Assembly (NCBI GenBank): GCA_964473645.1
Contig: CAYYPW010000001.1
Coordinates: 466,869-530,868, forward strand
Reading direction: 5' to 3'
Origin: HdN1 sp964473645
GTDB taxonomy: Bacteria > Pseudomonadota > Gammaproteobacteria > Pseudomonadales > Ketobacteraceae
Length of the DNA stretch: 64,000 nucleotides
A program made the position numbers and the translations under genes. Numbering within the stretch: the stretch's first letter is position 1; each line of letters starts with the position of its first letter. Below the pieces are notes generated by a model that was given only the letters and a program-made list of their open reading frames with translations, had not been told where the DNA came from and made no database searches. Below are positions 13,889-23,742 of the stretch, in pieces.

Positions 13889-15268
13889 TCAATGCTTTTT
13901 CTTGACCGGACGTTGCCAGCCATCAATTGTTGTCTGTTTGGCACGCGTCACCGTCAGCTTGTTCGCATCTGCCTTACGCGTTACCGTCGAGCCAGCACCT
14001 ATCGTTGCGCCTTCGCCAATTTCAACGGGGGCCACCAACGACGAATTCGAGCCAATAAATGCACCGTCTCCAATAATCGTCTTGTGCTTGTTGGCGCCAT
14101 CATAGTTACAGGTAATCGTACCTGCCCCTACGTTTACATCTTTGCCGATGTCACAGTCGCCCAGATAGGTCAGATGGTTGGCCTTACTGTGAGGGCCGAG
14201 ACGTGCATTTTTCGTCTCCACAAAATTGCCCACTTTGGCCTCTCTGGCCAGCTCCGTACCAGGGCGCAAGCGCGCAAACGGGCCCACGTCGCAGTGATCC
14301 GCGAGCTTTGCATTTTCCAGGATCGAATTGGCTTTTATCACTGAATTATTACCAATCACACTGTCGATAATGACACAGTTCGGCCCAATCTCGACATGAT
14401 TGCCCAGCGTCACGTTGCCTTCAAACACAACATTCACATCGATAAAGCAATCCGACCCCACCGAGACATGACCACGCACATCCAGACGCGCCGGGTCAGC
14501 TACCGTTGCACCCATAGCCATCAAGTGTTCGGCATTGCGATGTTGAAACAAACGCTCCAGTCGTGCCAGCTGACGTTTGTCGTTAACCCCTTCTACTTCG
14601 ATTGGATCAGACACCACCACAGCATCAACACCGGTGCCATCGTCATTGGCCAACTTCACAATGTCCGTAAGGTAGTACTCACCCTGCGCGTTATTGCTCG
14701 ACAACGTCGGCAACCACTCCCGCAACTTTCTAGCCGGTGCCACCATGATGCCGGTATTCACTTCGGTCACCAGTTTCTGTTCGTCCGTCGCGTCCTTTTC
14801 CTCGACGATTTGCATGACGCAGCCATTAGCGTCTCGCAAAATTCGACCATACCCTGTTGGCTTATCCATATGGATGGTCAACAGCCCCAGACGATTTTCA
14901 GGCACCAGGTTAAACAAACGCTCCAACGTCGACGTGCTGGTCAATGGCACATCCCCATACAACACCAACACTCGCGCATCATCGTCGACATGCGGCATTG
15001 CCTGCATAACCGCATGCCCGGTGCCGAGCTGTTGCGCCTGTTCTGCCCACGCTAAAGGTTTATCGGGGAAGGTCTTGTCGATGCATGTCTTGACCTGTTC
15101 ACCCCCATGGCCATAGACCACCACCACTCGCGACGTGTGGAGTGCAAACGTGGTCGTCAACACATGCACCAGCAAAGGACGTTTTGCTAACGGTTGCAGT
15201 ACTTTAGGCATTACGGATTTCATGCGGGTGCCTTTACCCGCCGCCAGAATGACCACATTCAGGTTCAT
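13889..15268 (-). CDS. glmU: Bifunctional UDP-GlcNAc pyrophosphorylase / glucosamine-1-P acetyltransferase
   Basis: 459 residues from the ATG at 15268 (MNLNVVILAAGKGTRMKS), chosen because the family begins at this motif; an in-frame extension to 15364 is not conserved. The N-terminal uridylyltransferase domain (VLYGDVPL, EVNTGIM) is followed by a left-handed beta-helix acetyltransferase domain with hexapeptide repeats (LTYLGDCDIGKDVNVGAG). It supplies UDP-GlcNAc for cell-wall synthesis, downstream of GlmS activity. It lies between the atp operon and glmS, all on the same strand. Confidence 0.96.
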   Translation of the reverse strand: MNLNVVILAAGKGTRMKSVMPKVLQPLAKRPLLVHVLTTTFALHTSRVVVVYGHGGEQVKTCIDKTFPDKPLAWAEQAQQLGTGHAVMQAMPHVDDDARVLVLYGDVPLTSTSTLERLFNLVPENRLGLLTIHMDKPTGYGRILRDANGCVMQIVEEKDATDEQKLVTEVNTGIMVAPARKLREWLPTLSSNNAQGEYYLTDIVKLANDDGTGVDAVVVSDPIEVEGVNDKRQLARLERLFQHRNAEHLMAMGATVADPARLDVRGHVSVGSDCFIDVNVVFEGNVTLGNHVEIGPNCVIIDSVIGNNSVIKANSILENAKLADHCDVGPFARLRPGTELAREAKVGNFVETKNARLGPHSKANHLTYLGDCDIGKDVNVGAGTITCNYDGANKHKTIIGDGAFIGSNSSLVAPVEIGEGATIGAGSTVTRKADANKLTVTRAKQTTIDGWQRPVKKKH

Positions 15269-15397
15269 AACTAACTCTGCTATTCCTTGGGTTCGATAAA
15301 GTTTGGCATAGGTTGGCTCATTGCGCCGACCTGTCCGCTTCCTGCATACCGCTTTCTGCATCAACTCAATGCGTTAAACAGGGTGTAGCGGCGAAAA

Positions 15398-15429
15398 CAA
15401 AAAAGGGTAGCTAATGCTACCCTTTTTTG
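15398..15429 (-). terminator. Intrinsic terminator of the atp operon
   Basis: A perfect stem, AAAAGGGTAGC against GCTACCCTTTT with a 4-base loop, is followed by T residues on the minus strand, 37 bases after the atpC stop. Confidence 0.9.
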
Positions 15430-15465
15430 TATTGAAAACGCATGAAGGCTGGCTTCAAAAACGTT

Positions 15466-15891
15466 TCACTTACCGTATTTCTTGCGCAACTGCTGGATGG
15501 TACGCAACTGGGCAGCCGCTTCCGCAAGGCGCGATGCTGCGGCAGAGTAATCCAAATCGGATTTCTGGTTACCCAGGACTCGGCGCGCCTCATCAATGGC
15601 AGATTGAGCAGCCGCTTCGTCAACATCATGCGCACGAATCGCTACATCGGCCAACACGGTCACTACATTGGGCTGCACTTCAAGAAAGCCGCCCGATACA
15701 TAGAACACGTCTTCTTCGCCACCTTGCTTGATCACCCGCACCGGGCCGGGTTCAAGTTGTGTCAGCAGCGGGGTGTGGCCCGGGCAGATACCCAGGTCAC
15801 CCAGTGAGCCGTGCGCCACTACCATCTCGACCAAGCCTGAGAAGATAGAACGCTCCGCGCTTACGATGTCACATTGAACGCTAATAGCCAT
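15466..15891 (-). CDS. atpC: ATP synthase F1 epsilon subunit
   Basis: 141 residues. It has the N-terminal beta-sandwich (CDIVSAERSIFSG, LGICPGHTPLL, YVSGGFLEVQ) and a C-terminal helical pair ending in RTIQQLRKKYGK. The subunit couples the central stalk to F1 and inhibits ATP hydrolysis. Last gene of the atpIBEFHAGDC operon, 25 bases after atpD and followed by a terminator. Confidence 0.96.
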   Translation of the reverse strand: MAISVQCDIVSAERSIFSGLVEMVVAHGSLGDLGICPGHTPLLTQLEPGPVRVIKQGGEEDVFYVSGGFLEVQPNVVTVLADVAIRAHDVDEAAAQSAIDEARRVLGNQKSDLDYSAAASRLAEAAAQLRTIQQLRKKYGK

Positions 15892-15916
15892 GGCTAAGCC
15901 TCCGGGCCGTCAGGCC

Positions 15917-17296
15917 TTACTTCATGTTCTTGGCTTTTTCGAGCGCTTCGTCGATCGAGCCAACCATGTAGAACGCCTGCTCGGGAATATGGTCATACTC
16001 GCCGTTCAGAATGCCCTTGAAGCCAGCAATGGTGTCTTTCAGAGACACGTATTTGCCGGGCGATCCAGTGAACACCTCCGCCACGAAGAACGGTTGTGAC
16101 AGGAAGCGCTCGATCTTACGTGCACGGTTAACCACTTGCTTGTCTTCTTCAGACAGCTCGTCCATACCCAGAATTGCGATGATGTCTTTGAGCTCTTTGT
16201 AACGTTGCAGAACGGTTTGTACACCGCGAGCTACGTTATAGTGCTCTTCACCAATCACCAGCGGATCGAGCTGACGTGACGTAGAGTCAAGCGGGTCGAT
16301 TGCAGGGTAAATACCTTTTGCAGCGATATCACGGCTCAATACGACCGTTGCATCCAAGTGTGAGAAGGTGGTGGCTGGCGATGGGTCAGTCAAGTCGTCC
16401 GCAGGTACGTAAACGGCCTGGATAGACGTGATAGAACCGGTCTTGGTGGAGGTGATACGTTCTTGCAGAACGCCCATCTCTTCCGCCAGCGTCGGCTGGT
16501 AACCTACTGCAGAAGGCATACGGCCCAACAGTGCAGATACTTCAGTACCGGCCAGCGTGTAACGGTAAATGTTGTCGATGAACAACAGAACGTCACGACC
16601 TTCGTCACGGAACTTCTCAGCCATGGTCAGACCGGTCAGCGCTACACGCAGACGGTTACCGGGTGGCTCGTTCATCTGACCGTACACGAGAGATACTTTG
16701 TCCAATACGTTGGAGTCTTTCATCTCGTGGTAGAAGTCGTTCCCTTCACGGGTACGTTCACCTACACCAGCGAATACCGAATAACCAGAGTGCTCGATCG
16801 CGATGTTACGGATCAGCTCCATCATGTTAACGGTTTTACCTACACCCGCACCGCCGAACAGACCGACCTTACCACCTTTTGCGAAGGGGCAGACCAAGTC
16901 GATAACCTTGATACCGGTTTCGAGCAGTTCATTGCTGGCTGCTTGTTCAGCGAAGCTTGGCGCTTTACGGTGAATAGAGGCACGCTCTTGTTCACCGATG
17001 GGGCCGGCTTCGTCAATCGGGTTGCCCAACACATCCATGATGCGACCGAGGGTTTCTTTACCCACGGGAACCATGATCGATTGGTTGGTGTTGTTTACTG
17101 CCAAGCCACGACGCAGGCCTTCAGTGCTTCCCATCGCGATGGTACGCACGACGCCGTCACCCAACTGTTGTTGCACTTCCAATACGGTGGGAGCGTTTTC
17201 AACGTTGAGCGCGTCATAAACCTTGGGAACAGAATCGCGTGGAAACTCGACGTCGATAACCGCGCCGATGATTTGTACGATACGTCCGCTACTCAT
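15917..17296 (-). CDS. atpD: ATP synthase F1 beta subunit
   Basis: 459 residues from the ATG at 17296, with GAGGAA 7 bases upstream; the frame's upstream extension to 17335 is not conserved. Walker A is GGAGVGKT, the DELSEED-like lever is present as DELSEED, and ALLGRMPSAVGYQPTLA is intact. It holds the catalytic nucleotide sites of the F1 hexamer. A typical member with no oddities. Confidence 0.97.
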   Translation of the reverse strand: MSSGRIVQIIGAVIDVEFPRDSVPKVYDALNVENAPTVLEVQQQLGDGVVRTIAMGSTEGLRRGLAVNNTNQSIMVPVGKETLGRIMDVLGNPIDEAGPIGEQERASIHRKAPSFAEQAASNELLETGIKVIDLVCPFAKGGKVGLFGGAGVGKTVNMMELIRNIAIEHSGYSVFAGVGERTREGNDFYHEMKDSNVLDKVSLVYGQMNEPPGNRLRVALTGLTMAEKFRDEGRDVLLFIDNIYRYTLAGTEVSALLGRMPSAVGYQPTLAEEMGVLQERITSTKTGSITSIQAVYVPADDLTDPSPATTFSHLDATVVLSRDIAAKGIYPAIDPLDSTSRQLDPLVIGEEHYNVARGVQTVLQRYKELKDIIAILGMDELSEEDKQVVNRARKIERFLSQPFFVAEVFTGSPGKYVSLKDTIAGFKGILNGEYDHIPEQAFYMVGSIDEALEKAKNMK

Positions 17297-17392
17297 TAGT
17301 GTTTCCTCTAGACCAAAAGTTACGGGATGACCCAAACCTAAATTCTTTGATCGACCTTACTTTTCAGGTGCTCAGCTTTTTTGCAAGCATCG

Positions 17393-18256
17393 TTAAACGG
17401 CCGATGCACCGCTGACGATTTCGGACAGCTCTTGCGTAATCGCCGCCTGACGTACACGGTTGTAAACCAGTTGCAGGTCTTTGATCAGGTTGCCCGCGTT
17501 ATCGGTTGCGGCTTTCATCGCCACCATCCGCGCGGCCTGTTCACAGGCATTGTTCTCTACGATGCCCTGGAAAACCTGGCTTTCAATAAAGCGCACCAAC
17601 AGTTTGTCGAGCAGATCTTTAGCTTCCGGTTCGTAGATGTAGTCCCACGGATGCTTCTTCGACTCGGCCACCTCTTCTGGAACCAGCGGCAACATCTGAC
17701 GGGCAGAAGGCATCTGCGTCATCGTGTTGACGAACTCGTTGTACACCAGATAAAGGCGATCGATTTTGCCTTCAGAATAAGCATCCAGCATGGCCTTGAC
17801 CGAACCCATTACCGTTTCCACGGAAGGTTGATCACCCAAACCGGTCTTAGCTGCAATGACATTGCCACCGAAGCTCTTGAAGAAGCTGACGGCTTTAGTG
17901 CCAAACAGACAGAAATCAATCCCGGCACCTTGCTCTTTCCACTCGCGTGCCAGGGTTACTGCTTTCTTGAACATGTTGATGTTCAAGCCGCCGCACAATC
18001 CACGATCCGTGGCTACGATAATGATGCCCACGCGTTTAACGGGGCGCTCAACCATGTAGGAATGACGGTATTCAGGATTCGCCTTGGCCAAGTGATGTAT
18101 CACCTGACGGATCTTCTCTGAATAAGGTTTGGTGGCGGCCATACGATCTTGCGCCTTGCGCATTTTGCTGGCAGCGACCAGCTCCATGGCGCGCGTGATC
18201 TTCTGAGTGCTTTTCACACTCGTGATCTTGCTGCGTATCTCTTTTGTGCTGGACAT
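17393..18256 (-). CDS. atpG: ATP synthase F1 gamma subunit
   Basis: 287 residues. The N-terminal helix IRSKITSVKSTQKITRAMEL and the C-terminal helix region NAGNLIKDLQLVYNRVRQAA form the rotating coiled coil of the central stalk. The internal Rossmann-like part is present. It lies between atpA and atpD as usual. Confidence 0.96.
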   Translation of the reverse strand: MSSTKEIRSKITSVKSTQKITRAMELVAASKMRKAQDRMAATKPYSEKIRQVIHHLAKANPEYRHSYMVERPVKRVGIIIVATDRGLCGGLNINMFKKAVTLAREWKEQGAGIDFCLFGTKAVSFFKSFGGNVIAAKTGLGDQPSVETVMGSVKAMLDAYSEGKIDRLYLVYNEFVNTMTQMPSARQMLPLVPEEVAESKKHPWDYIYEPEAKDLLDKLLVRFIESQVFQGIVENNACEQAARMVAMKAATDNAGNLIKDLQLVYNRVRQAAITQELSEIVSGASAV

Positions 18257-18313
18257 AGCAATTCACCGCTCATGGGCGGGCGTTTAGGCCCGCCACGATT
18301 TTCCGAGAATGTA

Positions 18314-19858
18314 TTACCAGGATTGAGTGCTCTTGAACTTCTGGATCACTTCCTTGAATTTGGCTTCAATAGAAGAATTCCAGTCGAACGTGGCATTCAC
18401 TTCTTTCAGCAGATCCGCGTATTGCGAATTTACGAATTGAAGGAAGGCAGCCTCGAATGCGGTAATTTTCTTGAGCTCAACGTCGTTGAGATAGCCTTCG
18501 TTACCCAGATAGATAACGATCGCCATTTCTGCGACAGTCAGCGGTGAGTATTGCTTCTGCTTCATGAGCTCGGTGACGCGTTGACCGTGCTCAAGTTGCT
18601 TACGAGTGGTTTCGTCGAGGTCAGACGCAAACTGGGCGAATGCCGCCAATTCACGATACTGCGCCAGTGCCAGACGAATACCGCCACCGAGTTTCTTGAT
18701 GATCTTGGTCTGTGCAGCACCACCCACGCGCGATACTGAAATACCGGCGTTCATTGCAGGGCGAATACCCGAGTTGAACAAGCTCGACTCAAGGAAGATC
18801 TGACCGTCAGTAATCGAGATTACGTTGGTCGGAACGAACGCAGACACGTCACCGGCTTGGGTTTCAATGATGGGCAGTGCGGTCAAAGAACCGGTCTTGC
18901 CTTTCACTTCACCGTTGGTGAACTGTTCAACGTACTCGGCAGAAACGCGCGCGGCACGCTCAAGCAGACGTGAGTGCAAATAGAACACGTCACCGGGGTA
19001 AGCTTCACGACCCGGCGGACGACGCAGCAACAGCGAGATTTGGCGATACGCCCACGCTTGCTTGGTCAAGTCATCATAAATAATCAGTGCATCTTCACCG
19101 CGATCACGGAAGTATTCACCCATGGTGCAACCGGTGAACGGTGCGATGAACTGCATGGAAGCAGGATCAGACGCAGACGCTACAACGATGATGGTATGGT
19201 CCATCGCGCCGTGCTCTTCCAGCTTACGTACGACGTTAGCGATAGAAGACTGCTTCTGACCGATAGCGACATAAATACACTTAATGCCGCTGTTTTTCTG
19301 GTTGATGATCGTATCGATCGCCAATGCAGATTTACCGATCTGACGGTCACCGATGATCAGCTCACGCTGGCCACGGCCGATGGGAACCATCGCGTCGACC
19401 GACTTCATACCGGTTTGCACAGGTTGGTCAACCGACTTACGCCAGATAACGCCCGGTGCCACTTTTTCTACACGGTCAGTCATTTTAGTGTTGATCGGGC
19501 CTTTGCCATCGATCGGGTTACCCAGCGCGTCAACAACGCGTCCAAGCAATTCACGACCCACCGGCACTTCAAGTACTCTGCTGGTGCATTGTACTTTTTG
19601 ACCTTCGGCCAAGCCGAGGTAGTTGCCCAGAACAACCGCACCTACAGAATCTTGCTCAAGGTTGAGCGCCATACCGTAGTTGCCATTTTCGAAAGAAAGC
19701 ATTTCACCGTACATTGCGTCAGTCAGGCCGTGAATACGCACGATACCGTCGGACACGCTTACGATGGTTCCTTCATTGCGTGCTTCAGCCGAGGTATCAA
19801 GTGCGCCAATGCGCTGCTTGATAATCTCGCTGATTTCAGAAGGGTTGAGTTGCTGCAT
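18314..19858 (-). CDS. atpA: ATP synthase F1 alpha subunit
   Basis: 514 residues, standard length. Walker A reads GDRQIGKS (usually GDRQ(I/T)GKT); the Ser for Thr is conservative in this non-catalytic site. The arginine-finger region NSGIRPAMNAGISVSRVGG is intact. It starts MQQLNPSEISEIIKQRI, the family N-terminus that binds delta. 17 bases separate it from atpH. Confidence 0.97.
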   Translation of the reverse strand: MQQLNPSEISEIIKQRIGALDTSAEARNEGTIVSVSDGIVRIHGLTDAMYGEMLSFENGNYGMALNLEQDSVGAVVLGNYLGLAEGQKVQCTSRVLEVPVGRELLGRVVDALGNPIDGKGPINTKMTDRVEKVAPGVIWRKSVDQPVQTGMKSVDAMVPIGRGQRELIIGDRQIGKSALAIDTIINQKNSGIKCIYVAIGQKQSSIANVVRKLEEHGAMDHTIIVVASASDPASMQFIAPFTGCTMGEYFRDRGEDALIIYDDLTKQAWAYRQISLLLRRPPGREAYPGDVFYLHSRLLERAARVSAEYVEQFTNGEVKGKTGSLTALPIIETQAGDVSAFVPTNVISITDGQIFLESSLFNSGIRPAMNAGISVSRVGGAAQTKIIKKLGGGIRLALAQYRELAAFAQFASDLDETTRKQLEHGQRVTELMKQKQYSPLTVAEMAIVIYLGNEGYLNDVELKKITAFEAAFLQFVNSQYADLLKEVNATFDWNSSIEAKFKEVIQKFKSTQSW

Positions 19859-19875
19859 TGATCAGATCCTCAGAC

Positions 19876-20412
19876 TCAAGAATTCAATTTTTCCGCCAGT
19901 TTCGCGAGTTTGCCTTTCACCGAGCCATCGATCACCATGTCACCGGCGCGAATAATCACACCACCGATAATCGACGGGTCAACCGCTACCGTCAGGTTGA
20001 CGCCTCTGCCCAGACGACGACGCAAAGCATTTGCGAGGGTATCAGTTTGCTGGGAATTCATCTCGAAAGCCGAGACCACTTCCACATCGACCGTTTTTTC
20101 CAGCTCAGCTTTATAGCTTTCATACAAACGCGCAATTTCCGGCAAAGCCGCAAGGCGCTTGTACTTGGCTAAAAGCTTAATAAAGTTACGGCGCGTCTCA
20201 TCCATGGCATCAGCACAAATCTGGATGAGGGCATCGGCTTGCTGGTTGTGAGTCAACGCCGGGTTATCCACGATAGCCGCTACGGCCGCTTCAGAAACAG
20301 CGGCAGAGGTAAAGGCAAACATGGCAGACCATTCATTCAAAGAGCCATGTTCATGGGCAAACTGAAACGCGGCCTTCGCATACGGGCGGGCGACTGTTGT
20401 TAGTTCTGCCAT
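19876..20412 (-). CDS. atpH: ATP synthase F1 delta subunit
   Basis: 178 residues. The N-terminal helical bundle (VARPYAKAAFQFA) binds alpha and the C-terminal part (DPSIIGGVIIRAGDMVIDGSV) binds the peripheral stalk. A normal member between atpF and atpA. Confidence 0.96.
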   Translation of the reverse strand: MAELTTVARPYAKAAFQFAHEHGSLNEWSAMFAFTSAAVSEAAVAAIVDNPALTHNQQADALIQICADAMDETRRNFIKLLAKYKRLAALPEIARLYESYKAELEKTVDVEVVSAFEMNSQQTDTLANALRRRLGRGVNLTVAVDPSIIGGVIIRAGDMVIDGSVKGKLAKLAEKLNS

Positions 20413-20425
20413 ATCAAATTACCAC

Positions 20426-20896
20426 TTATAGCTCAGACGCAAGCTGCTCAAGCATCTTGCCGTGGGCTTCCTGGTTAACCGAAGTTTGCAGGATCTTCTC
20501 AGCGCCTAACAGAGACAGCGCAGCAACCTGTGCACGCAAAGCCTCTTTGGCACGTTGCACTTCCTGCTCGATATCTGCTTGGGCAGCCGTCTTCAGACGA
20601 TCACCCTCGGCACGTGCTTGATCCTTTGATTCTTCAATCAGTTGATTGGCACGCTTGTTAGCCTGTTCGATCAACTGGGCGGCTTGCTCTTTGGCTTCAC
20701 GAAGTAAATCGGTTGCCTTTTTCTGGGCCAACTCCAGGTCTTTGGCTGCGCGATCTGCCTCTTGCAAGCCTTCGGCAATTTTCTTTTGCCGCTCTTGCAT
20801 TGCGTTGATCAACGGCGGCCATACGTACTTCATGCAAAACCAGACGAAGATCGCGAAGGAGATCATCTGGCCCAGCAGTGTCATATTAATGTTCAC
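20426..20896 (-). CDS. atpF: ATP synthase F0 b subunit
   Basis: 156 residues. One N-terminal membrane helix (LLGQMISFAIFVWFCMKYVW) is followed by a long charged coiled coil that forms the peripheral stalk. Length and position match E. coli AtpF. Some other gammaproteobacteria carry a duplicated or split b subunit; this one does not. Confidence 0.96.
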   Translation of the reverse strand: MNINMTLLGQMISFAIFVWFCMKYVWPPLINAMQERQKKIAEGLQEADRAAKDLELAQKKATDLLREAKEQAAQLIEQANKRANQLIEESKDQARAEGDRLKTAAQADIEQEVQRAKEALRAQVAALSLLGAEKILQTSVNQEAHGKMLEQLASEL

Positions 20897-20970
20897 GCCA
20901 GCACCTCTAGGTGTCGGTTATTCCATGACAGGCGCTAAAGCGCCGATCGGCCTGATGCGATTTCTGAAAA

Positions 20971-21225
20971 TTATTTCAGAAGCTCAACGAACGGGTTGGC
21001 GTACATCAGAACGAAAGCCACACCTACACCGATCATGGTCACGGCGTCGAGAAGACCGGCGATCAGGAACATACGGCCTTGCAGCATCGGAACCATTTCA
21101 GGTTGACGAGCAGCGCCTTCCAGGAATTTGCCACCCAACAGACCGAAACCGATAGCGGTACCGAGAGCACCCATACCGATCAACAGAGCAGCTGCGATAG
21201 CGCTAAAGCCGAGTAAAGTTTCCAT
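20971..21225 (-). CDS. atpE: ATP synthase F0 c subunit
   Basis: 84 residues in two membrane helices joined by the polar loop GGKFLEGAARQPE. The second helix carries the proton-binding Asp in LIAGLLDAVTMIGVG. The sodium-binding Gln/Glu signature is absent, so the ring is expected to be proton-driven. Confidence 0.96.
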   Translation of the reverse strand: METLLGFSAIAAALLIGMGALGTAIGFGLLGGKFLEGAARQPEMVPMLQGRMFLIAGLLDAVTMIGVGVAFVLMYANPFVELLK

Positions 21226-21277
21226 TGTTCCTCCTAAGCGGACATTTTTTGGTTAACGAAAAGTGGATGAAAAAGGG

Positions 21278-22105
21278 TTAGTGTTTTTCGTGCGCCATAT
21301 TCATATACACGATGGTTAACATCATGAAGATGAACGCCTGCAGCACGATAATCAAAATGTGGAAGATGGCCCATGGCACGCTCAAAACCCACTGAATCCA
21401 GAACGGCATCAGCGCGATCATGATAAAGATCAGCTCGCCGGCAAACAGGTTTCCGTAGAGACGAAGGGCCAAAGAAATGGGTTTGGCGAAGAGACCAACA
21501 CCTTCCAAAACAACGTTGAAGGGGATCAGGAATTTGCCGAACGGTTGCAGCGTCAGCTCGCCAACAAAACCACCCACGCCTTTTTCGCGAATGCTAAAGA
21601 AAATCATCAGGAGGAAAACGGTGATCGACATACCAAACGTAATGTTCGGGTCTGTGGTAGGCACGATCTTCATGTAGTGAATTCCCAGGTGACCGGCTAC
21701 CCAAGGCAGCAAATCCACCGGCAGTAAGTCCATGGTATTCATGAACAGGATCCACATGAAAATGGTCAAAGCCAGCGGTGCAACCACAGCATTCTTGCCA
21801 TGGAAACCGTCTTTAACGCTCTGGTTGACAAACTCAACAATAATTTCGATGGCGTTCTGAAATCCACCCGGTGCATCCGACGTTGCAGCTTTAGCCGCTT
21901 TGCGGAACAGCCACATAAAAAGGAGACCCAGCAAGAGTGACCAGCCCATGGAGTCGACGTTAACCGACATGAAGCCCATGGCTTTCACATCTTGAGCGTT
22001 ATGCGCGAAACCCCAATGACCGTCGGGAAAACGCCCATAGACGAGATTTTGCAGATGGTGCCCGATATATTCAGACGTGGTGGGAAGCTTACCTTCAGCA
22101 GCCAT
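21278..22105 (-). CDS. atpB: ATP synthase F0 a subunit
   Basis: 275 residues with 5-6 hydrophobic segments. The half-channel helix contains the essential Arg (SLALRLYGNLFAGELI). The N-terminus faces the periplasm. The gene follows atpI by 9 bases and precedes atpE. Confidence 0.96.
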   Translation of the reverse strand: MAAEGKLPTTSEYIGHHLQNLVYGRFPDGHWGFAHNAQDVKAMGFMSVNVDSMGWSLLLGLLFMWLFRKAAKAATSDAPGGFQNAIEIIVEFVNQSVKDGFHGKNAVVAPLALTIFMWILFMNTMDLLPVDLLPWVAGHLGIHYMKIVPTTDPNITFGMSITVFLLMIFFSIREKGVGGFVGELTLQPFGKFLIPFNVVLEGVGLFAKPISLALRLYGNLFAGELIFIMIALMPFWIQWVLSVPWAIFHILIIVLQAFIFMMLTIVYMNMAHEKH

Positions 22106-22114
22106 GTTGAGACC

Positions 22115-22510
22115 TTAATTGCGTTTAATGTTTAAATTTGCCAACCAGGGCGCCAGCCAATTAAGAAGCAGCGCCAGGAAAAATCCGGTCATCAAGTACT
22201 TCGTTTGTACTTCTGGCAGCCATTTAAAGGCTGCGATAAACATCAGGGCGGTAATGGCAACTTTGCCCGCCTCGCCCACATAAAAGCCGCGCATGATCTG
22301 TCTTGCTGCGCGTGCTCCACTGAATGCAAAAGCTTTATATGCGAAATAACCGTGGGCAATCACTGCAATTGCCCCCCCGGTCAAAAAAGACCATGCCGCC
22401 TGAGGGCTTTGCAACAACACCAGAGCTGAACCCAATACAATGACCAGAGACTGCAACGTTATCAAACGCCAGGCGAGCTTTTTGTCTACCAGGGCCATCT
22501 GGGCGCTCAC
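22115..22510 (-). CDS. atpI: ATP synthase accessory protein I
   Basis: 131 residues, four hydrophobic helices, in the expected first position of the operon. AtpI helps c-ring assembly. Sequence conservation in the family is low, so the assignment rests on membrane topology, size and position. The 183 bases upstream, before the parB stop, probably hold the operon promoter. Confidence 0.88.
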   Translation of the reverse strand: MSAQMALVDKKLAWRLITLQSLVIVLGSALVLLQSPQAAWSFLTGGAIAVIAHGYFAYKAFAFSGARAARQIMRGFYVGEAGKVAITALMFIAAFKWLPEVQTKYLMTGFFLALLLNWLAPWLANLNIKRN

Positions 22511-22693
22511 CTCAATTGTTACTACTCAACAATTTCTACAGCTCTACCAGGATTTCAGCTATTCAGCCTACTGCAATTCGCGGCACACGCTACGTACGTA
22601 TCGTTTTTTTTCATCGAGACGTTTCGTGGCGCGCCCATTATAGGGATGTGCTCCCGACGATTCAAGCTACGTCCGCCAGGTCATTGGATTCTA

Positions 22694-23590
22694 CTATTTG
22701 ATGTGTGACAGGATTCCATCCAGTTCGTCGAGATTACTGTAGGCAATCACCAACTTGCCCTTGCCCTTCGCGGAGTGCTGTATCATCACTGGCGCACCGA
22801 TTTTCGTAGATAAATCATCTTGTAAGGAACGAATGTCGGGGTCAATTCGGGTCTTGTCCGCGGTGGGCTGTTGCTCGGCTTGCAGACGACGCACGAGGTC
22901 TTCGGTCTGGCGTACGCTCAGGGCCTTGGCAGAAATTATTTTCGCCGCTTCCGTTTGTTTGGCGGGATCAAGCGTCAAGATGGCGCGCGCATGGCCCATT
23001 TCCAGATCGCCGTGCTCCAGCATGCGTTTGGCATCGGGGCTTAACGTCATCAAGCGCAGCAGATTGGTCACTGTAACGCGAGATTTTCCCACCGCCTCGG
23101 CGACCTGCTGATGGGTCAATTGAAATTCTTCCTGCAATCGCGATAGCGCGACGGCTTCCTCCATCGGATTGAGATCTTCACGCTGGATGTTTTCGATCAA
23201 TGCCATCGCCAGTGCCGCTTCATCGGGCACATCGCGTATCACGCAGGGGACTTTTTCCATGCCTGCAATTTGGCTGGCACGCCAGCGACGCTCACCGGCA
23301 ATAATTTCGAAGCGGTTTTTACCCACCAACGGACGCACCACAATGGGCTGCATCAATCCTTGTGCCTTGATGGACTCGGCAAGCTCCTGCAATGCTTCGG
23401 GGTTCATGTCACGGCGAGGTTGATAACGGCCACGCTCCAGGTACTCGACCGGAATATGTCGTAGTTCACCTTGATTGCTATCGGCAGAGGAAGGCGCCGA
23501 CGCATCGGTCGGCACTGCTTGCGACGGCGCGGCGGCCATGCTCAGGAGTGCATCAAGGCCGCGGCCAAGGCCTTTTTTCTTGCTGGACAT
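22694..23590 (-). CDS. parB: Chromosome partitioning protein ParB
   Basis: 298 residues. Begins KKKGLGRGLDALL, has the CTP-binding motif GERRWRAS and the helix-turn-helix QLTHQQVAEAVGKSRVTVTNLLRL. The C-terminus is the dimer domain. It loads on parS, three candidate copies of which lie in recF and after gyrB in this window, and slides as a CTP-dependent clamp. Downstream of parA on the same strand. Confidence 0.96.
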   Translation of the reverse strand: MSSKKKGLGRGLDALLSMAAAPSQAVPTDASAPSSADSNQGELRHIPVEYLERGRYQPRRDMNPEALQELAESIKAQGLMQPIVVRPLVGKNRFEIIAGERRWRASQIAGMEKVPCVIRDVPDEAALAMALIENIQREDLNPMEEAVALSRLQEEFQLTHQQVAEAVGKSRVTVTNLLRLMTLSPDAKRMLEHGDLEMGHARAILTLDPAKQTEAAKIISAKALSVRQTEDLVRRLQAEQQPTADKTRIDPDIRSLQDDLSTKIGAPVMIQHSAKGKGKLVIAYSNLDELDGILSHIK

Positions 23591-23742
23591 GCTATGTGCG
23601 GCTCCCCGAGAAAGGTAACGGACGTCTGTTTTTTTTGACCGTCGCCTGTTTTTACTGACGACTGCTTTTTTTCTTCAGCAACTCTTTCCTTTCGATGAAA
23701 AGCAGTTACCGAAGATTATAGAGGGACTGTCTGGGGCTGCAA

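Noticed and set aside
16463..17299. 278-codon ORF antisense to atpD, and similar long frames opposite atpA and mnmG
   Set aside because: These are shadow frames of conserved genes, with no ribosome site or recognisable domains.
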